64,000 nt of DNA, from NCBI RefSeq assembly GCF_020859565.1, contig NZ_JAJHUO010000045.1, forward strand, positions 20,657 to 84,656. The letters run 5' to 3'. Positions within the stretch are counted from its first letter, which is position 1. Each line of letters starts with the position of its first letter. This document shows positions 51,986 to 59,442 of the stretch, one piece after another. A program made the position numbers and the translations under genes. Under the pieces are notes generated by a model. That model did not search any database, was not told the DNA's origin, and saw only the letters and a program-made list of their open reading frames with translations. This stretch comes from Saccharothrix luteola (GTDB taxonomy: Bacteria > Actinomycetota > Actinomycetes > Mycobacteriales > Pseudonocardiaceae).

Positions 51986-52015
51986 AGTGTGAGCGTTAAC
52001 AGAGACGATCGTCAA
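51986..52015 (-). promoter_or_regulatory. Predicted promoter of the GH51-GH43 operon
   Basis: On the minus strand TTGACG (52015-52010) and CACACT (51991-51986) are separated by 18 bases. The -10 match is weak but the -35 is good, and an operator overlaps the spacer and -10. Confidence 0.5.
51988..52001. promoter_or_regulatory. LacI-type operator O1 upstream of GH51
   Basis: TGTGAGCGTTAACA is a 14-base imperfect dyad centred on CG, the format bound by LacI/GalR repressors. It overlaps the predicted promoter, so binding would repress the operon. Confidence 0.6.
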
Positions 52016-52065
52016 GAGATCGTTCACCGTGTTGGATACGCGCCCTGGCCTGGACTAGTCACCTG

Positions 52066-52079
52066 AGTGAGCGTTCACA
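52066..52079. promoter_or_regulatory. LacI-type operator O2, 78 bp from O1
   Basis: AGTGAGCGTTCACA has the same 14-base format and shares GTGAGCGTT with O1. The 78-base separation would allow looping between two repressor dimers. No LacI-family gene is in the window. Confidence 0.55.
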
Positions 52080-52163
52080 AGCGTGACCGGCGCTACCGCC
52101 GGCGCGCCGCGCCCGGATGGCCTCGGGCCCGGTCGTGGCGTCACGCCGACGGCGGAGGTCGGG

Positions 52164-53030
52164 TCACACCGCCGCGGCCAGGTGGGCGAGCGCGGCGGAC
52201 TCCTCCGTGCCCTCCTCGGCGCTGAAGACGTGCACGAGCAGGCCCGTCTCGCCGGACGTGGCGGGCACGTGGAGGGTCTCGTAGTCCAGCGTGAGGACGC
52301 CCGCCTCCGGGTGCCGGAGGCGCTTGCGGCCCGCACCGCAGACCACCACCTCGCCGCCGGCCCAGATCCGGCGGAAGTCGGGGCTGCGGGCGGACAGGTC
52401 GGTGATCAGCTCGGCCAGGTCGCCGTCGTCCGGGTAGCGGCCCGCGGCGACCCGCAGTTGGCCGACGGCTTCCGCGGCCCGGGCCTCCCAGTCCGGGTAC
52501 AGGGCGCGCGAGGCCGGGTCGAGGAACAGGTACCTGGCGTTGTTGCGGTCGCGGCGGGTGGGGTCGGACAGGCCGCCGAACAGCTCGCTGCCCAGGCTGT
52601 TCCACGCGACCACGTCGAGGCGGTGGTTCGTCACGAACGCCGGGAAGTCGCCGACCGCGGCCACGATCCGTCCCAGCAACGGGCTCACGCGGGTGCTGGG
52701 CGCGGCGCCGTGCCTGGCTTCGACGAGGGTGGTCAGGTGCGCCCGCTCGGCCGGGTCGAGCCCGAGCGCCCGGGCCAGCGAGTCCAGCACCTCGGGTGAC
52801 GGCTGGGTGGCACGGCCCTGTTCCAGGCGCACGTAGTAGTCCACGCTGATGCCCGCCAGCTGGGCCAGCTCCTCGCGGCGCAGGCCGCGGACCCGTCGCC
52901 GACGGCCGCCGGCCAGGCCGACGTGCTCCGGAGCGACACGTGCCCGACGGGCGCGCAGGAACGCACCCAGCGCACGCCGCGCGTCGCCGATCCCCTCGAC
53001 GTCCTCGGTGCGGTCGTCCACGCCGTCCAT
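52164..53030 (-). CDS. XRE family regulator with MmyB-like ligand domain
   Basis: A 288-residue regulator. The N-terminal helix-turn-helix of XRE type (RGLRREELAQLAGISVDYYV, RLEQGRATQPSPEVLDSLAR) is followed by the MmyB-like/MLTR ligand-binding domain (AFVTNHRLDVVAWNSLGSEL, RNNARYLFLDPASRALYPDW, RIWAGGEVVVCGAGRKRLRH). Such proteins bind small hydrophobic ligands and regulate a divergent oxidoreductase gene. Here that is the NAD(P)H oxidoreductase at 53130. The ATG at 53030 sits right after GGGAGG; the GTG nine bases further in (53021) has better spacing. Confidence 0.88.
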   Translation of the reverse strand: MDGVDDRTEDVEGIGDARRALGAFLRARRARVAPEHVGLAGGRRRRVRGLRREELAQLAGISVDYYVRLEQGRATQPSPEVLDSLARALGLDPAERAHLTTLVEARHGAAPSTRVSPLLGRIVAAVGDFPAFVTNHRLDVVAWNSLGSELFGGLSDPTRRDRNNARYLFLDPASRALYPDWEARAAEAVGQLRVAAGRYPDDGDLAELITDLSARSPDFRRIWAGGEVVVCGAGRKRLRHPEAGVLTLDYETLHVPATSGETGLLVHVFSAEEGTEESAALAHLAAAV

Positions 53031-53129
53031 GCCTCCCAGTATTCCCTGGCCCTCGCGGTACCAGGATCGCCGGACCGCCGGACGGACCGGGTACTGGCTG
53101 CCGCGCCACGGACCGGCGAACGTGGCGGC

Positions 53130-53900
53130 ATGAGCACGAAGAAGATCCTCGTCGTCAGCGCGCACCCGGAACCGCGGTCCCTCAACGGCGCCCTGACCTC
53201 CTTCGCGATCGAGCACCTGCGCGCCGCCGGTCACGAGGTGCGGGTGTCCGACCTCTACGCGATGAAGTGGAAGTCGACCGTGGACGCCGACGACGTCCCC
53301 GACCACGCCGGTGACGGGCCGCTGGACGTGCTGGCCGCGCACGAGCACGCCACGCTGGCGGGTCGGCTGACGTCCGACGTCGCGGCCGAGCAGGAGAAGC
53401 TGCGCTGGTCGGACGCGGTCGTCCTGCAGTTCCCGATGTGGTGGTTCTCCTTCCCCGCGATCCTCAAGGGCTGGGTCGACCGCGTCTTCACCAACGCCTT
53501 CGCGCACGGGCCGGCAGTCCCACCGCCCTACACCGAGGGCGCCGCGCTGGGCGGACGGCGCGCGCTGCTGTCGGTGACGATCGGCGGCCGTGCGTCGGCG
53601 TTCACCGACCGGGGCGTCCACGGCGCGCTGGCGGACCTCCTCTTCCCGATCCAGCACGGCGTGCTGTGGTTCACCGGCATGGCACCGCTCGAGCCGTTCG
53701 CGGTCTACGGCACGGTGGACCTGCCGGCGGACGAGTACGCGGCGGCGCGGCGGGAGTACGCGCGTCGGCTGGACGGGCTCTTCACCGACGAGCCGGTCCC
53801 GTTCCGGTCGCTCGTCGGCGACTACGACCGCGACATGCGGCTGCTGCCGGGCGCGGAGGCGCCGGGGACGACCGGGCTCGACCTCCACCGCCGGCCGTGA
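53130..53900 (+). CDS. NAD(P)H dehydrogenase (quinone), flavodoxin-like
   Basis: A 256-residue flavoprotein of the NQO1/MdaB/KefF (Flavodoxin_2) family that reduces quinones with NAD(P)H. Motifs are VVSAHPEPRSLNGALTSFAI (FMN/FAD phosphate loop), QFPMWWFSFPAILKGWVDRV and TIGGRASAFTDRGVHG followed by the active-site region VLWFTGMAPLEPFAVYG. It is divergent from the XRE regulator across 99 bases. The intergenic region contains CCAG/CTGG inverted half-sites (around 53036-53060), a possible operator. Probable role: quinone or xenobiotic detoxification under control of the neighbour. Confidence 0.9.
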   Translation: MSTKKILVVSAHPEPRSLNGALTSFAIEHLRAAGHEVRVSDLYAMKWKSTVDADDVPDHAGDGPLDVLAAHEHATLAGRLTSDVAAEQEKLRWSDAVVLQFPMWWFSFPAILKGWVDRVFTNAFAHGPAVPPPYTEGAALGGRRALLSVTIGGRASAFTDRGVHGALADLLFPIQHGVLWFTGMAPLEPFAVYGTVDLPADEYAAARREYARRLDGLFTDEPVPFRSLVGDYDRDMRLLPGAEAPGTTGLDLHRRP

Positions 53901-53971
53901 GACGGCCGGGACCCGTGGCAGGAAGGCGACAAGGGCCGTCCGGCCGGGGGCCGGGTCAGCACGATGGCGGC

Positions 53972-55132
53972 ATGGGACGAGTTCTTGGACTGTTGGCCGC
54001 CGGCACGGTGGCGGCCGGTGCGTTGGTCGTGGCGGCGCCGGGGTCGGTGGCCGCGGCGTGCGACTTCCCGGCCCAGGTGTTGGACCTGCGCAACTGGAAG
54101 ATCCAGTTGCCGATCGGCGGGGAGGAGGACCCGGACGAGGTCAAGCAGCCCGCGTTGGCGACCTACCGGGTCGACCCCTGGTTCGTGGCCGACGCCGGGT
54201 GCGGCGGGGTGCGGTTCCGGGCAGCGGTGAACGGGGTCACCACCAGCGGGTCGAACTACCCGCGGTCGGAGTTGCGGGAGATGAACGGGACGCAGAACGC
54301 GGCCTGGTCGTCCACGTCCGGGACGCACGTGATGACCGTCGACCAGACCGTCACGCGGTTGCCGAACGACAAGCCGCACCTGGTCGTCGGGCAGATCCAC
54401 GGCGGTGACGACGACATCTCCGTGTTCCGGGTCGAGGGCAGCAAGCTCTACGTCACCAACGGCGACAACGCGCACTACAAGCTGGTGACCGACGACTTCC
54501 GGCTGAACACGCGGTTCCAGGTCAAGTTCGTCGTGTCCGGCGGGAAGATCAACGCCTACTACAACGGCGCGCCGGCGGCCACGTTGAGCGCCTCGTTCAG
54601 CACCGGCTACTTCAAGGCGGGCGCCTACACGCAGGCCAACTGCGGCAACTCCAGCCCGTGCGGTGCGGGCAACTACGGCGAGACGATCATCCACAAGGTG
54701 GCGTTGGGCGACAGCACCCCCCAGCCCGAGCCCCCGACCGGCACGCCGCTGCCGGTCTCGGCGGTCACCGCGAGCGGGCACGACGGGAACGTGCCGGGCA
54801 ACACCCTCGACGGCGACCTGGCCACCCGGTGGTCGGACGAGGGCGACGGCGTGTGGATCCGGTACGACCTCGGTTCGGCCCGCGCGGTCGGCGCGGTGAA
54901 GCTGGCCTGGCACAAGGGCGACACCCGGCGGCACGACTTCCGGATCCAGACGTCGACCGACGGGACCGCGTGGACCGACCGGTTCTCCGGCTCCAGCGCG
55001 GGCACGACGCTCCAGTCGGAGACCTACGACATCCCCGACACCTCGGCCCGCTACGTGCGCGTCGTCGGCTACGGCAACACCGGCAACGACTGGACGAGCA
55101 TCACGGAGACCTCGATCCACCCGGCGGCCTGA
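53972..55132 (+). CDS. Secreted PL7 alginate lyase with discoidin-like domain
   Basis: An exported polysaccharide lyase of 386 residues. Signal peptide 1-29 (MGRVLGLLAAGTVAAGALVV, cleavage near SVAAAC). The PL7 jelly-roll domain, about 30-247, carries all three hallmark segments: RSELREM (R98, E100), QIHGG (Q141, H143) and YFKAGAYTQ (Y213, Y219). Q-I-H, rather than Q-V-H, correlates in the family with preference for polyG or mixed blocks. A Pro-rich linker (250-262) leads to a discoidin/CBM32-like domain (PGNTLDGDLATRWSDEGDGV). The ribosome-binding site is weak. It acts on alginate or a similar polyuronate outside the cell. Confidence 0.92.
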   Translation: MGRVLGLLAAGTVAAGALVVAAPGSVAAACDFPAQVLDLRNWKIQLPIGGEEDPDEVKQPALATYRVDPWFVADAGCGGVRFRAAVNGVTTSGSNYPRSELREMNGTQNAAWSSTSGTHVMTVDQTVTRLPNDKPHLVVGQIHGGDDDISVFRVEGSKLYVTNGDNAHYKLVTDDFRLNTRFQVKFVVSGGKINAYYNGAPAATLSASFSTGYFKAGAYTQANCGNSSPCGAGNYGETIIHKVALGDSTPQPEPPTGTPLPVSAVTASGHDGNVPGNTLDGDLATRWSDEGDGVWIRYDLGSARAVGAVKLAWHKGDTRRHDFRIQTSTDGTAWTDRFSGSSAGTTLQSETYDIPDTSARYVRVVGYGNTGNDWTSITETSIHPAA

Positions 55133-55142
55133 CCCGCGGGCG

Positions 55143-55187
55143 GCACGCGTGCCCGGTCGGCGACCACCGCCGGCCGGGCACGCGTGC
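55143..55187. terminator. Bidirectional terminator between PL7 and VOC genes
   Basis: Perfect 14-base arms GCACGCGTGCCCGG / CCGGGCACGCGTGC with a 17-base loop between convergent stop codons at 55132 and 55199. Each arm contains the self-complementary core GCACGCGTGC. Confidence 0.8.
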
Positions 55188-55198
55188 GCCGTCCGCCC

Positions 55199-55549
55199 TC
55201 AGGCGTCCTCGTTCCACATGATGATCTGGAGGTAGTTGCCGTCGGGGTCGGCGAACGTGCCGAACTTGCCCGCCTCCCGGTCCGCGATCGAGATCCACTC
55301 CACGCCGGCCGCGTTCAGCTGGGCCTGCGCGGCGTCGAAGTCGTCGACGTGGAAGTTCATGATCACGCGTCCCGGCTCGTCGTTCTCGGCAGCGACGTCG
55401 TCGCGACCGTCGACCACCAGCAGGAAGCCGCCCAGGTCGATCGGGCCGTCACCGGTGGACCCCGGCGCCAGCGCCTTGACGTACCACGCCCGCAGCTCGG
55501 CGGGACGGGTCGTGCCGAGCAACATGCTGCCGGGCTTGAGCGTCGTCAT
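55199..55549 (-). CDS. VOC family (glyoxalase-like) protein
   Basis: A 116-residue single-domain vicinal oxygen chelate protein starting at the ATG at 55549, with AAGGGG seven bases upstream. The two beta-alpha-beta-beta-beta units are visible, with RAWYVKALAP, VIMNFHVDDFDAAQAQLNAA and KFGTFADPDGNYLQIIMW. Members include glyoxalases, dioxygenases and antibiotic-binding proteins. It follows the MFS exporter by 40 bases, so the pair may form a small detoxification or resistance operon. The substrate is unknown. Confidence 0.87.
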   Translation of the reverse strand: MTTLKPGSMLLGTTRPAELRAWYVKALAPGSTGDGPIDLGGFLLVVDGRDDVAAENDEPGRVIMNFHVDDFDAAQAQLNAAGVEWISIADREAGKFGTFADPDGNYLQIIMWNEDA

Positions 55550-55589
55550 GTCGAATCCCCTTTGTTCGTGGAAGAGCTGACGCCGGGTG

Positions 55590-56987
55590 TCAGGCGACCG
55601 CCGCCACGGTCGCCCGGGCCGGGGTGCGGCCCTCCTCGTCACGGCGACGCAGGCCGAACCGGATGAGGGCCACGCTCACGAGCGTCACCGCCACGTTCAC
55701 CGCGAGCGCGAGGTGGGTGCCCGCCAACCGGTCGGCCTGCGTGGCGGCGACCGCGACCATGATCGGCGCGCCGACGGTGATGGCCACCTGCTGCGTCATC
55801 GAGGTCAGGCCGGTCGCCAGGCCCTGCTCGTCGTTCGGCAGGCCCGAGGTGCCGATCACCGTGTACGCCACGATGCACGCGACGTGCGCGAAGAACCCGA
55901 GGAACAGCGCGGGCACCAGCAGCACCGGCCCAAGCCGGCTCGCGCCGAGGAACACCAGCGGCAGGATCGTCAGCGCTTGCAGGGCCAACGCCGTGGTCAG
56001 CACGTTCCGGGCGCCGTGCCTGCCGATGACGCGACCGGCGACGGGACCCGCGAACACGGCCGCGAGGCCGGGGACGCCGAAGACGAGGCCCGTGACCACC
56101 GGGTCGAACTCCAGCACGTCCTGGAGGTGGAGCGTCATCAGGAAGATCATGCCGGTCTCCATGGAGAAGATCACCAGTCCCGCGTAGTTGCCCCACAACA
56201 CCGTGCGCTTCTTGAGGAAGCGCACCGGCGCCAGCGGCGCGGACGACCGCGATTCGACCACCCAGAAGACGCCCAGCAGCACCACGCCGAGCACGGCGGC
56301 CACGAGGCTGCTCTCGATGATCGCGTAGACCACGGCCAGCAGACCTCCGGTGACCGCCACCGCGCCCGGCACGTCGAGCCGCTGCCGCTGCGGCGTCCGG
56401 CTCTCGCCGATCAGCAGGGGCGTGGCGATCAGGATGGCGACGGCGAACGGGATGTTGACGAAGAACGCGGCCCGCCAGCTCAGCAGGCTGACGAGGACGC
56501 CGCCGAGCAGCGCGCCCGCGGTGAAGCCGCCGGAGAGGATGGCGCCGTTGAGGCCGAGGGCGCGGGCCCGCGCCTTGCCCTCGGGGAACGTCGTGGTGAT
56601 GAGCGACAGCCCCGCGGGAATGGCCATGGCGGTGGAGAGGCCCTGCAACGCGCGGGCGGCCAGCAGCACCTCCGGGTTGGTCGCGAAACCGCCGAGCAGC
56701 GATGCCGCGGCCAGCAGGACCTGGCCCGCGAGGAACAGCTTGCGCCGGCCGTACAGGTCCGCCAACCGACCGGACAGCAGCATGAAACCGGCCGCGGGCA
56801 GCGTGTACGCGGACACGATCCACGGCAGCTGGGTCAAGCCCATGTCGACGCCCGCGCCGACCTGCGGCAGGGCGACGTTCAGGATGGAGTAGTCGGCGGC
56901 GAACACGAAGGCCGCGCCGAGCAGGACGAGGAGGACCAGCCGCTGCCTGCCGCTGAACCGCGGCGGGGAGGACGTCTCGGCAGTCAC
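55590..56987 (-). CDS. MFS drug exporter, DHA2-like
   Basis: A 465-residue membrane transporter starting with GTG at 56987, with AAAGGG upstream. Up to 14 hydrophobic segments; motif A GRLADLYGRRKLFLAG after helix 2, AARALQGLSTAMAIPAGLSL (helix 4), and motif C-like GGFTAGALLGGVLVSLLSWR in helix 5. These fit the 12-14 helix H+ antiporters that export drugs or secondary metabolites. It is downstream of the SRPBCC-ArsR pair by 122 bases and upstream of the VOC gene by 40 bases. Confidence 0.88.
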   Translation of the reverse strand: MTAETSSPPRFSGRQRLVLLVLLGAAFVFAADYSILNVALPQVGAGVDMGLTQLPWIVSAYTLPAAGFMLLSGRLADLYGRRKLFLAGQVLLAAASLLGGFATNPEVLLAARALQGLSTAMAIPAGLSLITTTFPEGKARARALGLNGAILSGGFTAGALLGGVLVSLLSWRAAFFVNIPFAVAILIATPLLIGESRTPQRQRLDVPGAVAVTGGLLAVVYAIIESSLVAAVLGVVLLGVFWVVESRSSAPLAPVRFLKKRTVLWGNYAGLVIFSMETGMIFLMTLHLQDVLEFDPVVTGLVFGVPGLAAVFAGPVAGRVIGRHGARNVLTTALALQALTILPLVFLGASRLGPVLLVPALFLGFFAHVACIVAYTVIGTSGLPNDEQGLATGLTSMTQQVAITVGAPIMVAVAATQADRLAGTHLALAVNVAVTLVSVALIRFGLRRRDEEGRTPARATVAAVA

Positions 56988-57109
56988 GATGCGATCCCTT
57001 TCTCGGGGTTGTCCCCCGGGGTGGTCGTGGTGCGGCCGTGATTCGCGGCCGGGCCGCTCGGGTGGTCCAGGGCGGGACCGGGTCCGAACGCCCGGCCGAC
57101 GCGGTGTTC

Positions 57110-57436
57110 TCACGCCTCGGCGGCCCGCTTGACGACGGCCAACCGGCGGTCCCAGCCGACCGCGAGCGCGGACATCCACCGCGTGGTGGCGTCCAGCGCG
57201 GAGGGCCGCGGCGAGTACCTCACCTCGCGTCCGACCCGGTGGCCGACGACGAGCCCGGCGGCCTCCAGGACGGCGAGGTGCTTGACGATCGCCTGCCGGG
57301 AGACGGGCAGCCGCCCGGCGAGCGTCGTGGCGGTGACCGCGTCCCGCGCGGCGATCAGGTCGAGCAGCAGGCGGCGGGTGGGGTCGGCCAGCGCGACGAG
57401 GACGTCGCCGACCTCGCCGCCCGGTTGCGCTGTCAC
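57110..57436 (-). CDS. ArsR family transcriptional regulator
   Basis: A 108-residue winged-helix repressor starting with GTG at 57436, overlapping the SRPBCC stop as GTGA. The helix-turn-helix is VTATTLAGRLPVSRQAIVKH and the wing LVVGHRVGREVRYSP. No metal-binding Cys pair is seen, so it belongs to the group paired with SRPBCC partners rather than to metal sensors. It probably represses its own operon through the two palindromes at 57910-57963. Confidence 0.92.
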   Translation of the reverse strand: MTAQPGGEVGDVLVALADPTRRLLLDLIAARDAVTATTLAGRLPVSRQAIVKHLAVLEAAGLVVGHRVGREVRYSPRPSALDATTRWMSALAVGWDRRLAVVKRAAEA

Positions 57437-57879
57437 ACGGTCGACTCCTCGACGCGCTTCCTCGACGCGTCGAGCACCTGCGGCCAGCCGGCGGCGTTGT
57501 CGTCGATCGTCCGCGCGCGCACGTCGTCGGACACCGCCAGCGCGGCGAACCCGCTCTCGACCACGGTGAGGCGGGTCTTGCCGCCCTCGGCGGACAGCGT
57601 GAACTCCACCAGGGTGCTGTTGCCCTCGGTCAGCTCGTGGCCGGGGAAGGCCGGGGCCCAGCGGTAAGCGACGTACGAGTGCGGCTCGACCTTCACCACG
57701 CGCACCGGGAAGTCTCCGTGCTCGGAGTTCCTGGCCACCACCGACGCGCCTTCGACGGCGGTGGTGGCCTCGAAGCCCTCCGGGTCGGCCACCCAGAAGC
57801 CCGGTGCGGACACCAGCGACCAGACGCGCTCGACGGAGGCGTCGATCAGCGTGTCGCGCTCGATCCGGTCTTCGCTCAT
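57433..57879 (-). CDS. SRPBCC (AHSA1-like) protein
   Basis: A 148-residue START-like fold protein starting at the ATG at 57879 with AAGGAG seven bases upstream. The family pattern IERDTLIDASVERVWSLVSA opens the beta-grip, and the C-terminal helix is DDNAAGWPQVLDASRKRVEE. Such proteins bind hydrophobic ligands and are usually coupled to an ArsR regulator, as here. The ligand is not known; it may act as co-sensor. Confidence 0.9.
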   Translation of the reverse strand: MSEDRIERDTLIDASVERVWSLVSAPGFWVADPEGFEATTAVEGASVVARNSEHGDFPVRVVKVEPHSYVAYRWAPAFPGHELTEGNSTLVEFTLSAEGGKTRLTVVESGFAALAVSDDVRARTIDDNAAGWPQVLDASRKRVEESTV

Positions 57880-57909
57880 GAGGGAGCTCCTTCGGGTGCC
57901 GGCGTTTAT

Positions 57910-57929
57910 GTGCAACCAAATGGTTGCAC
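57910..57929. promoter_or_regulatory. ArsR operator 1 upstream of the SRPBCC gene
   Basis: A perfect 9-base dyad, GTGCAACCA and TGGTTGCAC, separated by AA. It lies 31 bases before the SRPBCC start codon. Confidence 0.75.
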
Positions 57930-57943
57930 GTCGACCTATCGTC

Positions 57944-57963
57944 GTGCAACCCACTAGTTGCAC
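57944..57963. promoter_or_regulatory. ArsR operator 2
   Basis: A second 20-base site with arms GTGCAAC and GTTGCAC, matching operator 1 at most positions. The centres are 34 bp apart, about three helical turns, so the sites face the same side of the DNA. It reaches the last codons of the convergent-side DUF4386 gene. Confidence 0.7.
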
Positions 57964-57967
57964 GACA

Positions 57968-58669
57968 TCACGGCGCCGGCGACGACCGGACGTCAGGCAC
58001 GCGTCGACGGATGAGGGCGGCGGAGTAGGCGACCACCCACGCCACCCACAGCAGCCAGCCGGTGAGGCCCAGGAGTCCGAGCGCTCCCGGGCCGCCGATG
58101 ACGAGCGGGGTCAGGGTGGCCGAGGTGAACAGCAACGCGGCCGACAGCAGGCCGAGCCGGGCGTGCCACACCGGAATGAGGCCGGCGCGCCGTCCGCCGA
58201 CCGAGAAGCCGAGCAGTGCCGACGCCAGGAACACGCCGTTGAGGGTGAATAAGGCGTCGTGCAGGGACCAGAGGGCACCGCCGGGGTCGTCGGCCACGGC
58301 CAGGCGCAGTGCGGTCACGCCGGCGAACGCGCCGTTCTGCAGCAGCACGCCGGCGAACCCGACCAGGGACCACGCCTCGCCGCGCCCGCGGTCGGACCGC
58401 CACAGCGCCGCCACCGCGCCCGCGGCGAAGACGGTGGACAGCGCCCAGGCCGCCGGCGTCAGGGCGGATGCGACGCCGACGACCCCTCGGTTGGCCGGGA
58501 AGTAGGCGATGACGTCCGCGGTGTCCGCACCGGTCGTCGGCAGGCCGGTGGGCACCATGATGGCGTTGGCCAGCACGATCAGGGCGGCGAAGCCGAGGCC
58601 GGAGAAGCCCGCGATGCGCCCGAACGCGCTGGTCGGCGGCGGTTCGGACACTTTGGCTTTACGTGACAT
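57968..58669 (-). CDS. DUF4386-like membrane protein
   Basis: A 233-residue membrane protein with about six helices (residues 25-43, 73-92, 100-120, 138-155, 170-190 and 197-215), resembling the DUF4386 family. The N-terminal sequence MSRKAKVSEPPPTS is soluble. The ATG at 58669 lies inside the AT-rich element shared with the TetR promoter and has no ribosome-binding site, so the transcript is probably leaderless. Divergence from a TetR gene suggests control by that regulator. The function is unknown. Confidence 0.78.
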   Translation of the reverse strand: MSRKAKVSEPPPTSAFGRIAGFSGLGFAALIVLANAIMVPTGLPTTGADTADVIAYFPANRGVVGVASALTPAAWALSTVFAAGAVAALWRSDRGRGEAWSLVGFAGVLLQNGAFAGVTALRLAVADDPGGALWSLHDALFTLNGVFLASALLGFSVGGRRAGLIPVWHARLGLLSAALLFTSATLTPLVIGGPGALGLLGLTGWLLWVAWVVAYSAALIRRRVPDVRSSPAP

Positions 58670-58681
58670 ATAATCAATATA
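58667..58681. promoter_or_regulatory. Shared AT-rich promoter/operator of DUF4386 and TetR genes
   Basis: An unusually AT-rich stretch, TATAATCAATATA, with palindromic TATA ends. It contains a perfect -10 (TATAAT, 58669-58674) for the TetR gene and TATATT on the other strand for the DUF4386 gene. A TetR dimer bound here would shut both genes. Confidence 0.55.
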
Positions 58682-58701
58682 GCCAGCATCAAGAGGTGAG
58701 C

Positions 58702-59328
58702 GTGGGCGAGACGGGCAAGCGCCGGTACGACTCGTTGCGACGGGTCGCGCAAGCGCGCGAGACGCGGGCCGAGATCGCCCGTGCGGCGCGCCGGCTCTTC
58801 GTCGCGCACGGGTGGGCGGCGACGACGGTGCGCGCGGTGGCCGAGGAGGCGAAGGTCTCGGTTCCCACGGTGTACGCGGCGTACGGCGACAAGGCGGGGC
58901 TCGTGCGGGCCGTCGCCGACGCGGCGGACATCTCCGCCGACCCGGTGGCGACGCTGGCCGTGCTGGAGGACGCGTCGGCCGGTCCGGCGCGGCAGCTCGC
59001 CGCGATGGCGGCCTACGACCGGCGGCTGTTCGAGCGCTCGGGTGACGTCATCGCGCTCGTGCGCGAGGCGGGCCGGACCGAGCCCGCGCTGGCGGCGGCG
59101 TACGAGGCGGGCCGCCGGGGTGGCGACGACACCCGCGCCCAGGTGTTCTCGTCCTGGCCGGACGGCACCCTGCGGTCCGGTTTGGACGTGCGGTCGGCCG
59201 TCGACGTCTACGCGGCGCTGTGCAACATCGACGTCTACACGACGCTGACCGTCGAGCGCGCCTGGCGCCCCGACCGGGTGGAGCGGTGGTGGGGCGAGGT
59301 CTTGGCGCGCGAGCTCCTGGCCGGGTGA
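58702..59328 (+). CDS. TetR family transcriptional regulator
   Basis: A 208-residue regulator. The N-terminal helix-turn-helix is TRAEIARAARRLFVAHGWAA, with TVRAVAEEAKVSVPTVYAAY as recognition part. The C-terminal ligand domain is helical. The GTG at 58702 is preceded by AAGAGG at five bases; a GTG at 58696 is possible. It stands back to back with DUF4386 and is likely autoregulated. Confidence 0.88.
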   Translation: MGETGKRRYDSLRRVAQARETRAEIARAARRLFVAHGWAATTVRAVAEEAKVSVPTVYAAYGDKAGLVRAVADAADISADPVATLAVLEDASAGPARQLAAMAAYDRRLFERSGDVIALVREAGRTEPALAAAYEAGRRGGDDTRAQVFSSWPDGTLRSGLDVRSAVDVYAALCNIDVYTTLTVERAWRPDRVERWWGEVLARELLAG

Positions 59329-59417
59329 AGGCGGTCAGGACCGGTCGCGGTGGGTGTCCCACACCGCGGCACACGGTGAACGGCGTCGAGACGCTCCGGA
59401 CGGGGTGGAAGCCTTGA

Positions 59418-59436
59418 GTCTCCGGTAAGGGGAGAC
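59418..59436 (+). promoter_or_regulatory. MerR-type operator of the first MerR gene
   Basis: Inverted repeat GTCTCC / GGAGAC with a 7-base centre, preceded by CTTGAG. The layout matches promoters that MerR proteins bind between -35 and -10 to activate or autoregulate. Confidence 0.6.
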
Positions 59437-59442
59437 GCGAGG

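Noticed and set aside
44130..55132. Possibility of a secondary metabolite biosynthetic cluster
   Set aside because: Only glycan-degrading enzymes, regulators and an isolated acyltransferase are present; no PKS, NRPS or terpene synthase was seen.
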